Assembly: GCA_001460835.1 (NCBI GenBank)
Contig: CYKH01001399.1
Location: 1 to 47,701, forward strand
Length of the DNA stretch: 47,701 nt
Direction: 5' to 3'
DNA from: Bodo saltans
Taxonomy: Eukaryota > Euglenozoa > Kinetoplastea > Eubodonida > Bodonidae
Shown piece by piece: positions 27,401 through 33,564 of this stretch. The position numbers were made by a program, and so were the translations under genes. The stretch's first letter is position 1; each line of letters opens with the position of its first letter. Under the pieces are notes generated by a model. The model saw only the letters and a program-made list of their open reading frames with translations, had not been told where the DNA came from and did no database searches.

Positions 27401-29507
27401 CATTGACTCCAATTATTTCTTCCCAGCCCACTTGTTCCCACGCACCCAAAAGCGTTTCCCGCTTGAAGTGTGCTTGCTGGAGGCAGGAGATGCCACCATG
27501 GGTCACGGCCTCGGAGCGTGCTCAGCGAACATATCTCGCCTTCGACGAGGAGGTGACCTGACCTTAGACATGCATGACGGAACACGCGTCCTGCTGTCAT
27601 ACTTGTGGGTCGACCTCGCAGGCACCCAGATTGGCGACGTGCCCAACGTAAAGACGTTAACACTTGTGGAGGCCAATCTGCGCAACAACGTCACAACTCG
27701 CTACGAGTCGCTGATTGTGCAGCTTAGCACTGGAACGGGAGGTGCCGTCGTTCGCAGCACCCCAAGCGGCCACCCCACGCCTCAGAATCCAAGGTTCGGA
27801 GACCAGCCATTCAACATCGTCGAAGGCGCCATGACAATGCCCATCCGCGTGACCCTCATCGGAGTTCAACAAGGAAAAGAGGAGTCCATTGGCGTTGCTG
27901 ATGTGACGTCGGAGTCCTTTGCTGAGGGCCGCCAGCTGCTGGCCGTACGACGCCGTGCAGATGAGGTGGCGGCCATTTTATTTGAGACCACTGTGACACT
28001 TTCAGCCTCTGATAAGAACGGATCCTCGGTGGGTATTCGTAGGAAGGGTGCTGCGAAAGGCGATGAAAGTTATCCCATCAAAGTTCAATTCGTCGCTGGT
28101 CGCGCGTTTGGCACGCGCATGGAGCCCCATGAGACTCTGGATGCGCTGAGGCCGTACCTCTCCAGGCACTTCGCGGTGCTGGAGGAGGAGCAGCAGCTGA
28201 CGTGGAACAACAAGCCGCTAGAGTGGGACCGCACTGTCGCACAGAATAAAATTCGTCTTGGAGACGATGGCGTCGCAAACTTCGCACTTTCCAGCACAAA
28301 CAAGCGCAACTTGTACCTAAACGTGAAGACCCCAAGCGGAAAGGCGGTGGTCATCGGCGCTAATCCGCACACCTCTGTGAAGCAAGTGAAGACGCAGCTC
28401 ACCGAGCGTGACGACACGGAACTCGATATCGAGCCAGTGGATGGTATTTCACTCGTTTGCAACCGCACTGAGCTGGCCGATGATGAGTCCCTAGGATTTT
28501 ATCGCCTCCAGTCTGGTAACACACTCTTTGCTACGCTCAAGCCTAGGTCGAACAAGGCATCTAAGCTACGCTCACTACCACCGTCAGCAACCAGCGGACG
28601 CGTGACGCTCCGAGTTGAGGGACCATACGGCGATGAGAACATTGTGCAACTCAGCCTTGATGAACCTGTCGCACAACTGCGCGGCATTCTGTCGGAGGAG
28701 GACAACGTGAGGTCAGATATTTTTATCGATGGGCAACGGATCCTAAACGAAGAGGAGCGCCTTGGCAGCTTAGGCGTCACTCGAGGGACCATTGTGAAGT
28801 TTGTCCTGAATAAATTCCGCATTGGATCGCCTGAGAAGTCACGAGCAGGTCCCACTGGTAGCAAGATCGGCTCGTTTGATGTAGAGGGGGTCGATGGGAT
28901 GGTGGCTCGGCACGAGTTTAACTTTGACGAGCCCATCTCTGGAATCCGCCGCGTTGTTTCCAATGACCCAGCTGCCCAAATATTCTACAACGGCCGCATG
29001 ATCACCAATGAGAACCGAACCTTCAGGGATATTGAGGCGTCTCCCCACGGGGGCCACTTCCAGCTCCGCTACCCCCAGTCGCATGGAGGTGAGCGACGCC
29101 ACGGTACTGACCACGACCTCCTCATCCAGCGGCAACGAGCCACAGAAAGCCTCCAGTTTGCTGTTGTGGACTTGCAGCGGCAACTGGAGGCCTCGAAGGC
29201 GTCACAAAACGCAGAAAAGCAGCTTAGTCTGCGCTTGATGGATAGCGAGAGAGAGCTGGACGAGATGCACTTGCGCTACGAGAACGCACTCAGCCGCATT
29301 CGTGAGCTTGAGGACACAATCGATCGCCAACAGTCTCTTATGCAAAGAATGACGTCCACAAGTACCACCACCTCTAACCCATACTTTCAGCCGCATGTGT
29401 CGCTGCGTAACTCCTCCGGCAGCGCACTCCCCCTCCGCCCCATCGGAGGGTCTCTTCATTTAGACTCAAGCGGCCTTGGCAGTACATTCTACAACAGCCG
29501 ACATTAA
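21489..29507 (+). CDS. Giant multi-C2, multi-ubiquitin-like-domain coiled-coil protein
   Basis: This 2672-residue protein contains about nine clear C2 domains at residues about 1-135, 257-395, 426-568, 593-724, 757-881, 897-1028, 1048-1175, 1187-1311 and 1323-1455. Several more divergent C2-like units follow between about 1505 and 2174. Each clear unit has a FGTSDPY-like loop 1, an LNPxWP strand and a WDxD..xDxFxGE-like loop 3, and most end with a tail like RPNEPDKxIxxAxxLGxIxxxW. A Pro/Ala/Gln/Tyr-rich linker separates C2-1 from C2-2. Four ubiquitin-like domains follow (about 2195-2271, 2273-2353, 2370-2443, 2461-2531), then a short coiled coil (about 2538-2621). C2 domains bind acidic lipids, often with calcium. 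The likely role is a long membrane-cytoskeleton scaffold. Loop aspartates fade toward the C-terminal units. The acceptor AG is at 21485-21486. Confidence 0.85.
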   Translation: MNGTLQITVVKANGLLDRDTFGHSDPYTIVLDPQGKELLKTNTIDDNCDPVWPAAKATTTWTVVMTSGSFRFQVFDEDVGEDEILGEGTLAVTEMIAMPRGERTLTLAARANETDKTVAKAKPGSLGSITISWIYTAPAGPPAPVPQPVNAAYPQAQAPPVAKAVNAANPQAAPVPQPVPGYPQPAPAAAYAPVPQAGYGTQVPQPVSQAGYGAPGPQAAKGYPAPAPVPGYGQPPYGQPPGAYPQAPPAPAAPQRGSIRIVVKRGESLANVDEGMFGGGASDPFCQVFDPAGREILKTPHVNNTLNPAWPEDRSSAVWKFTSTPSGLFKFLVWDDETAGGDQFMGEGLLDAAEFLRKPQGDIVIKLKNRVGETDKKILKANGNLGNIHISYALTVEPPTPANPVANNPAAQAALNASMASGQIPAGTKLRVFVRKGTKLLNRDGIGAGDSDPYVIGKDPSGKEVMRTKPVMDNLNPDFPVEQATIEWPVPPNQPTNGFFHFSVWDYDPVGGDDFLGEVFMNVQDMIRTKKGENAVPLKPRQNEPDKEIQDNAANLGTLTVQWDLVTDLGGSLAKSMSLATGATAQTPIAFPGNLSITIVRGAKLFNRETFGTSDPYVIAFGLDAKEVHRTPEVEGNLNPTFPTSKSQYMIRVESPQGMLKFHVMDKETISDNFMGEGVIDVNAIIAQRGGAEIEVPLQPRPNEPEKDIRNAKGLGSIFIKAEFEKAGVLKREADDGSRGLAMPNAPKKIPQRGLPGSVTVLVKGAIKLKNKETFGTSDPYCIVKGPAGDQLLKTTTIDACLNPEWPADKSKFVLRLTEAFFQGKLTFSVFDEETVKDRIMGEGSLPVAQILTQENGDVAIPLGAAGSGDEGYVIVNVQYAQDTAAAVQRVNVQLPGTVVLTIAKANGLMNQESFGTSDPYAKVLGPDAKEALKTPTSKSTLNPTWPPDKSKALIRVADRNGSFKIQVWDENVSSDEFMGEATIEAADLLSRPHGEITLSLRPRPTDGKALQQASSLGTVTFNYSYLPGGATDAQGRKLNLPKITGQGRMMLKVLSCANLIPMDFATSDPFIALVVDGRRVYKSKIIDSTVNPVWSGSDGTGDIYVRDASKPIFIEVYDHDATSGDDFEGKVQILPMQLDESGDSTMQLLDENMRADKNRGTITFQWAFTKETLRKNPQAPVITKPGRVTVTVESCASLISRSTFSDTPHVAGFYSGSEVFRTPKGSGLNPSWTAADATFTQYITNPNAPIELYAQEGEKFLGMCALLPADMNQQGNGTLTLLPRLQESDTTILEKQGNLGTISFKWVYEEAKEIKDAINKPGTIRLRVIGASGLISQDTFGEMEVYAEVHLRNKIIHRTKEVDYSMKKGSCEWNAGDGTHEVQIDDPSTEVLILLWDKDATSSDFLGRAVFRPTENAKSGEIEMVLRPRPNEQDSKVAKAQSLGHLRVSWLFTESQERIDVSTKQPGVVAPVPPAASTGPQGGPQYLYQNRAATDNMPPPPPPGGVRVRIRLSQVRGVRFVNTRQDPEVLVSLLYNAQELRTNPAVSDGRDATVFPLNGTFTITPKADDKIAFRVFDADDLWGRPLGIAYVKWEESLAANARSSHAQQSVFASPLVDERGEPRGEVLYMISAEDKSSSAGELEYEVRQAQDISGIPSGAHVMVRTAIGGVEQYSKPIAALSRTIFLGAKFKTSSFTESDVITVELMDAQSGAVYAGGTLSIGPERKDGNMWMQLIQPANKQNAGTVFVDWRFAPVTRRPLSEYVTCPDGSLLGIVEVLQVKGFDANDIHHSVAVQVEQNQQPIARSDTTPVVTNSVNIGHVFYAPVDVAQQAPASPQRSYNQSGYQQSNLSTHQPSTNASTILRLVETHSGHSIGEAAIPLGNPTEVESWVALSGGKHALVRTMVMRGQPVGGQEEKNLVVRVKRVEPSQHFNTQRDVVLSMQVNPDSGSYGGAPSLQRTAAFKPQGVQIIDSNYFFPAHLFPRTQKRFPLEVCLLEAGDATMGHGLGACSANISRLRRGGDLTLDMHDGTRVLLSYLWVDLAGTQIGDVPNVKTLTLVEANLRNNVTTRYESLIVQLSTGTGGAVVRSTPSGHPTPQNPRFGDQPFNIVEGAMTMPIRVTLIGVQQGKEESIGVADVTSESFAEGRQLLAVRRRADEVAAILFETTVTLSASDKNGSSVGIRRKGAAKGDESYPIKVQFVAGRAFGTRMEPHETLDALRPYLSRHFAVLEEEQQLTWNNKPLEWDRTVAQNKIRLGDDGVANFALSSTNKRNLYLNVKTPSGKAVVIGANPHTSVKQVKTQLTERDDTELDIEPVDGISLVCNRTELADDESLGFYRLQSGNTLFATLKPRSNKASKLRSLPPSATSGRVTLRVEGPYGDENIVQLSLDEPVAQLRGILSEEDNVRSDIFIDGQRILNEEERLGSLGVTRGTIVKFVLNKFRIGSPEKSRAGPTGSKIGSFDVEGVDGMVARHEFNFDEPISGIRRVVSNDPAAQIFYNGRMITNENRTFRDIEASPHGGHFQLRYPQSHGGERRHGTDHDLLIQRQRATESLQFAVVDLQRQLEASKASQNAEKQLSLRLMDSERELDEMHLRYENALSRIRELEDTIDRQQSLMQRMTSTSTTTSNPYFQPHVSLRNSSGSALPLRPIGGSLHLDSSGLGSTFYNSRH
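21895..22257 (+). repeat. Low-complexity Pro/Ala/Gln/Tyr-rich linker inside the giant C2 gene
   Basis: About 120 codons between the first and second C2 domains encode repeated short motifs such as PQAGYG, PVPQPV, PGYGQPPYG and PQAPPAP. The DNA shows matching short imperfect repeats. It resembles annexin or synexin type proline/tyrosine-rich tails and is probably disordered. It lies in frame and does not break the gene. Confidence 0.8.
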
Positions 29508-29670
29508 CTCCCCCTCTTACTGTTGTACACCCACCACCCACATGCATACTTCGTTTGTTAGAGCGGTGAGGCAGTAGAAACCTTCCCCGCAGTTAGATAG
29601 AGCGCTGTTTCACTTTCATCCAAAGTTCTTACGTTGTGTAATGTCTATTGTTTTCGATGTTCTCGATGGA

Positions 29671-29714
29671 CTCTTGTTAACTCTTTTGTCTCTGGTCACA
29701 CTAACTAACGCAAG
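29671..29714 (+). promoter_or_regulatory. Spliced-leader acceptor that decides the start of the smaller C2/UBL gene
   Basis: A long pyrimidine-rich tract (CTCTTGTTAACTCTTTTGTC core) ends in AG at 29713-29714, with another AG at 29735-29736 directly before ATG 29737. The in-frame ATG at 29641 lies upstream of the tract and would be lost on trans-splicing. Confidence 0.6.
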
Positions 29715-29736
29715 ACACCTATTCACACATCGCCAG

Positions 29737-32238
29737 ATGTTTGAGCGCCACGTGAGGGTTGTGGTCAAGGGTTGTCAGGGGTTACTGAACACAGACTCAG
29801 AACATCTCAGTGAACTGACGGACCCAGTTGTGGCTGTGTTCAAGGACAACGTGCCCAATCCGGTGCTAATCACCCCATTGATCATTAACAGCTGCTATCC
29901 CACTTGGGAGGAGTCGTCGGCCTACGCAGATGTGTTCATCAGTGACGGCACGCTGCTCATCTTCCAAGTGTGGCATCAAAACGTGGATGAGAAGAAGGGT
30001 GTATTCTTAGGCGAGCTGCGACTCACCGGCGACCGGCTCACAGAGTTGGAGGGTAAAATTATTGACGTGCTGTCATCGCGGCCCAAAGAACCCAACGCGA
30101 AGGTGAAGGCGGCAAGTGAGAGTGAAACGAGATCCCTTGGCTCCATACAAATAGAGTACAAACCCGTCCCGGGGGAGGAACCCGTGGATCCCCTCGATGC
30201 CACAGGATCATTGATCCTCCTTGGTGGCCTCAGCGTTATCGAAGGTCGCAATCTTCTCAAGCGAGACAACGGCCCCGAGATGCTGAGTGATCCGTATCTT
30301 ACTGTTAGTTTTCGCACCAAGAGGCGTATTGTGCATCGCACAGAAACAATTCCTTGCACTCTCAACCCGAAATGGGCACCTAATCCGCAGACTGCGACAG
30401 TCGTCCAGCTGAGTGCCCCTGCCACCGAGCCCAACCCTGTGCTGTTTGTGGAGGCCTGGAATGCAAACCCGAAGCCTGAGAGAGACAGCTGCTTGGGTGT
30501 TTGCCACATTAAAATTGAAGATCTTGACGAGGGCGTGCAGCGGTTAGAGCTGCACCCCCGAGCCAATGAAGAGGACGGCGTGTTAAAGCGCATGGACGGC
30601 CAGCTTGGGTGGATTGTCGTGGAATGGAAGCCAGTCGGCCCTCTAGCGGAAAAGTGTCGGCTGAGGAGTGAGTCCAAACGTCTGGGGCTGATGAGCGGCT
30701 CTGATGGAATTGCGAAGATTGCACAGTGGTCCCCGACAGAACTCAATGAGTACCTCAAGCGGCTGCGGGCAGGTGCCCCGCCTGAGGCCACCAAGCCGGT
30801 GGGCACCGGTGCTGGCGGGACAACCACAACATCGGCGCTTCAGGGCGGTCTGCAGACAAACTCCTCCCCAATGCCGTTTGATGCACTGACTCCCTTCTCT
30901 CCTTACTATCCCCACGAAGACTCAAACACAAGGACGTCTCTGATTGCAACTGCAAGCGCACCCCAACACCACGCACTGATGGCACCTGCCTCAACGAACA
31001 GAGCTGATTATGAGGTTGGCGACCCGCGACTAGCAACGGTCGAGATGTCGGATGTCGTGCCTATTCGTGTGGCGTACGGAACTAGTTTCTACGATACTCA
31101 ACTTCGTCTTGATGATCCATTGTCTACCCTCCAAGCAGAACTTGAGGACGTGTTCCTAGTGCATAAAGACGTGCAATTGATCTTTCATATCGGTGAGCTT
31201 AAAGATGTTCGTGTTTCTCTCCGCCGTAACGGCTGTCTACTGCTGAAGGGAGATCCGCACATAAAGCTCACGATGAAGGTGGCCAAGGGTCCGCAGAGGA
31301 ACCTCATTTTTGTATTCCCCGACAAGCGTGAAGTAGCGCTGGCTGTGGGTGAATCAGAACTTGTTCGTGCAGTCAAGAATCAACTTTGCGATGAGTTTCA
31401 ACAAGAGCGAGGCCTTGAGGAACTCCTTGAAGACCCAAAGGAGATACGACTGCTTTGGCGCTACAATGAACTCAACGACCGAGCATCGCTGCAGTATTAC
31501 AACATTCCAACCAACGCGAAGGTGAACGTCGCAAGAAAGCCCAAGTTTTCCTTCGATCAAGGAAAACGAGAGGAGGAGGCGGCAGAAGCTCATTTCCGTG
31601 ATGAAGAGCGTCGTGCAACTTCTTATAGATCGTCGAAGGAAGTCAAACATACGGAGCATCATGGGGGAGGCGGCGGTGGCTACACAAGTGCCACCAGTGG
31701 CGGTGCATCTAAAACAACCACAAAGGAATACTCCTACGGCCCCTCCACACACACCGAAAGGAAAACGACGACTGTCTCTACTTCAGGCGGTGGTGTTGGG
31801 GGGAGCAGCGCACGTTCGAAGAGTGCCGATGTCAACAAACGTCGTCCTTCGCCAACCCGCAAGCCAACGGACTCACAAAACAAATCATCCACATCGAAGC
31901 CCCCTCGTTCAAGCGGTGCTGCTGAGTCAAACTCTGCGAACCAACGACCACGTGGATACTACGAGCTCGACCGGGATGGGACTGCCATCGACGACCAGGA
32001 GCTGGGCTTTCTGAGACGCACTGTGAATCAATTGGAGCAACAAGTCCGGCAGCAGACGTCGACCCAAGGAACAATTCAACAAGAGATGCAGGAGCGGCGC
32101 ATCGCTAAGCTTGAACACGATTTGACCGAGTCAGAGAACCGCTACCGTGATTCTCTTCTGCGCATAGCGGAGCTTGAGTCGAGTGTTGGACGATACCAGC
32201 AGCTCCTTCAACGTGCTACCCAGATGGGATTGCAATGA
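29737..32238 (+). CDS. C2/ubiquitin-like-domain coiled-coil protein, smaller relative of the giant
   Basis: In this 833-residue protein, two C2 domains at about 1-150 and 156-298 keep the layout of the giant neighbour. They include the LSDPYLTV loop and the tail RANEEDGVLKRMDGQLGWIV. The calcium-loop aspartates are mostly missing (for example WNANPKPERDSCLG), so lipid binding may be calcium independent. Two ubiquitin-like domains follow (about 438-518 and 521-603), the second with RNLIFVFPDKREVALAVGES and a LLWRYNELNDRASL turn. A Ser/Thr/Gly-rich linker (about 620-740) leads to a C-terminal coiled coil (about 754-833) whose ENRYRDSLLRIAELESSVGR parallels ENALSRIRELEDTI of the giant. The two genes are probably an old tandem duplication. 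Met at 29737 aligns with the start of the giant. The 32 codons upstream are read as leader. Confidence 0.8.
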   Translation: MFERHVRVVVKGCQGLLNTDSEHLSELTDPVVAVFKDNVPNPVLITPLIINSCYPTWEESSAYADVFISDGTLLIFQVWHQNVDEKKGVFLGELRLTGDRLTELEGKIIDVLSSRPKEPNAKVKAASESETRSLGSIQIEYKPVPGEEPVDPLDATGSLILLGGLSVIEGRNLLKRDNGPEMLSDPYLTVSFRTKRRIVHRTETIPCTLNPKWAPNPQTATVVQLSAPATEPNPVLFVEAWNANPKPERDSCLGVCHIKIEDLDEGVQRLELHPRANEEDGVLKRMDGQLGWIVVEWKPVGPLAEKCRLRSESKRLGLMSGSDGIAKIAQWSPTELNEYLKRLRAGAPPEATKPVGTGAGGTTTTSALQGGLQTNSSPMPFDALTPFSPYYPHEDSNTRTSLIATASAPQHHALMAPASTNRADYEVGDPRLATVEMSDVVPIRVAYGTSFYDTQLRLDDPLSTLQAELEDVFLVHKDVQLIFHIGELKDVRVSLRRNGCLLLKGDPHIKLTMKVAKGPQRNLIFVFPDKREVALAVGESELVRAVKNQLCDEFQQERGLEELLEDPKEIRLLWRYNELNDRASLQYYNIPTNAKVNVARKPKFSFDQGKREEEAAEAHFRDEERRATSYRSSKEVKHTEHHGGGGGGYTSATSGGASKTTTKEYSYGPSTHTERKTTTVSTSGGGVGGSSARSKSADVNKRRPSPTRKPTDSQNKSSTSKPPRSSGAAESNSANQRPRGYYELDRDGTAIDDQELGFLRRTVNQLEQQVRQQTSTQGTIQQEMQERRIAKLEHDLTESENRYRDSLLRIAELESSVGRYQQLLQRATQMGLQ

Positions 32239-32310
32239 GATCGATACATTAGAACATGATAGAAACTGAATTGTTGTCGTACTTCTCATTAATTCTACTC
32301 ACCTGTATGT

Positions 32311-32348
32311 CTCACCTATTGATCCTTCTTTTTATTGATTTTTCCCAG
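32311..32348 (+). promoter_or_regulatory. Spliced-leader acceptor for fibrillarin
   Basis: A strong tract (CTTCTTTTTATTGATTTTTC) is followed by CAG with AG at 32347-32348, 17 bases before the ATG at 32366. Confidence 0.7.
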
Positions 32349-32365
32349 CACGAGAGAAGTCGAAC

Positions 32366-33259
32366 ATGCGCGGAGGACGTGGTGGATTCAGCCGTGGTGG
32401 TGCTCCTGGCGGTCGTGGTGGCTTCGGTGGCCGCGGCGGTGCTCCTGGCGGTCGCGGCGGCTTCGGCGGCCGTGGTGGTGGTCGTGGCGGTGCTCGCGGT
32501 GGCCGCGGTGGCCGCGGTGGTGCTGGCGGTGCCGCTAAGGTTATTGTAGAGCCCCACTTCCGTCACCCCGGAGTTTTCATCTCCAAGTCGAAGGTGGACT
32601 CGATCTGCACCCTCAACATGGTTCCCGGAGTCTCTGTGTACGGAGAGAAGCGCATCGAGTGCGGCGCCACCCAGAGCGGTGACGAGAAGAAGGAGTACCG
32701 CCTGTGGAACCCCTACCGATCAAAGCTGGCCTCCGCCATTTACAACGGCGTGGAGAGCATCCATATGGCCCCCGGCTCGAAGGTGCTGTACCTCGGTGGT
32801 GCCAGCGGTACCACCGTCTCCCACGTTAGCGACCTCGTCGGTCCCGAGGGTATGGTCTACGCCGTGGAGTTCTCCCACCGCAGCGGTCGTGACTTGGTCG
32901 AGATGTCCAAGCGCCGCCCCAACATCGTCCCAATCATCGAGGATGCCCGCCACCCTATCAAGTACCGCATGCTGGTGCCTATGGTGGACTGCATCTTCAT
33001 GGATGTCGCCCAGCCCGATCAGGCCCGTATTATGGCCCTCAATGCCTCTTTCTTCCTCAAGAACGGAGGTCACTACGTCATCTCCATTAAGGCGAACTGC
33101 ATTGACTCCACCCTCGAGGCCCCCGTCGTGTTCGCTGCTGAGGTCGATAAGATGAAGAAGGACAAGCTGAAGCCCCTCGAGCAGGTGACGCTCGAGCCCT
33201 TTGAGCGCGACCACGCTGTGGTGGTTGGTGTGTACAGGTCCGTGAAGAAGACCGCGTAA
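32366..33259 (+). CDS. NOP1: Fibrillarin, box C/D snoRNP 2'-O-methyltransferase
   Basis: Fibrillarin is the catalytic subunit that methylates rRNA 2'-hydroxyls guided by box C/D snoRNAs in the nucleolus. The 297-residue protein starts with a glycine/arginine-rich (RGG) domain of about 55 residues, then the conserved core. The core runs from [14 protein letters not shown], through [15 protein letters not shown], to the SAM-binding [20 protein letters not shown] (about 141), [15 protein letters not shown] and the [10 protein letters not shown] strand with the catalytic lysine. Lysine in the NPYRSKLA segment and the MDVAQPDQ aspartate complete the expected active-site set. The codon choice is strongly C-biased, as expected for a highly expressed gene. 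Confidence 0.97.
   Translation: MRGGRGGFSRGGAPGGRGGFGGRGGAPGGRGGFGGRGGGRGGARGGRGGRGGAGGAAKVIVEPHFRHPGVFISKSKVDSICTLNMVPGVSVYGEKRIECGATQSGDEKKEYRLWNPYRSKLASAIYNGVESIHMAPGSKVLYLGGASGTTVSHVSDLVGPEGMVYAVEFSHRSGRDLVEMSKRRPNIVPIIEDARHPIKYRMLVPMVDCIFMDVAQPDQARIMALNASFFLKNGGHYVISIKANCIDSTLEAPVVFAAEVDKMKKDKLKPLEQVTLEPFERDHAVVVGVYRSVKKTA
32369..32535 (+). repeat. GC-rich RGG-coding repeat in fibrillarin
   Basis: This stretch is built from GGY/CGY codons and repeats the pattern GGTGGTCGTGG-like with imperfect tandem units of about 36 bases (two [19 protein letters not shown]-type units). It encodes the glycine/arginine-rich domain, the usual target of arginine methylation. Confidence 0.85.
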
Positions 33260-33564
33260 TTGCGGAAAGGATGAGGTGAGTGTGAGCATCTGTGAAGTGG
33301 AAAATTTCGCCGATTAAGTTAAGATACCATTTCTCGTAACCATGGCGCGATGGGGCGTTCAAGAGAGGCAACAGTCGTCATGAGCAAGAAAGCAACAAAG
33401 AAAAAAAAAGGATGCGAGCACGTGAAGTTTAAGCACAAAACCCAAAACAACAAATAACCATCTCCGTCTCTTTACTCACTTAGTTGTTGAAACCTTCTTG
33501 CTCATGAGAGGCTACCTGCTGTTTGTTTGTGATTGCTTGATAAGGTAGTGTGCTAATTGTCGTG
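33260..33564. other. Intergenic region between fibrillarin and the TSNAXIP1-like gene
   Basis: These 305 bases contain no gene that I can support. An A-rich stretch (33380-33415, including a run of nine A) is probably in the fibrillarin 3' UTR zone. A pyrimidine tract (33460-33482) with AG at 33481-33482 and a second T-rich tract ending in AG near 33543 are alternative splice acceptors. A 14-codon ORF (33504-33548) lies between them and would be an upstream ORF only if the first acceptor is used. Confidence 0.55.

Noticed and set aside
29976-30827. 283-codon antisense ORF inside the smaller C2/UBL gene
   Set aside because: It is fully covered by a strongly supported + strand domain region, has an Arg/Ser/Pro-rich composition typical of reverse-strand reading and shows no domain.
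33550-33564. GTG start at 33550 for the TSNAXIP1-like gene
   Set aside because: Kinetoplastid nuclear genes start with ATG. The first in-frame ATG after a plausible acceptor is 33565.
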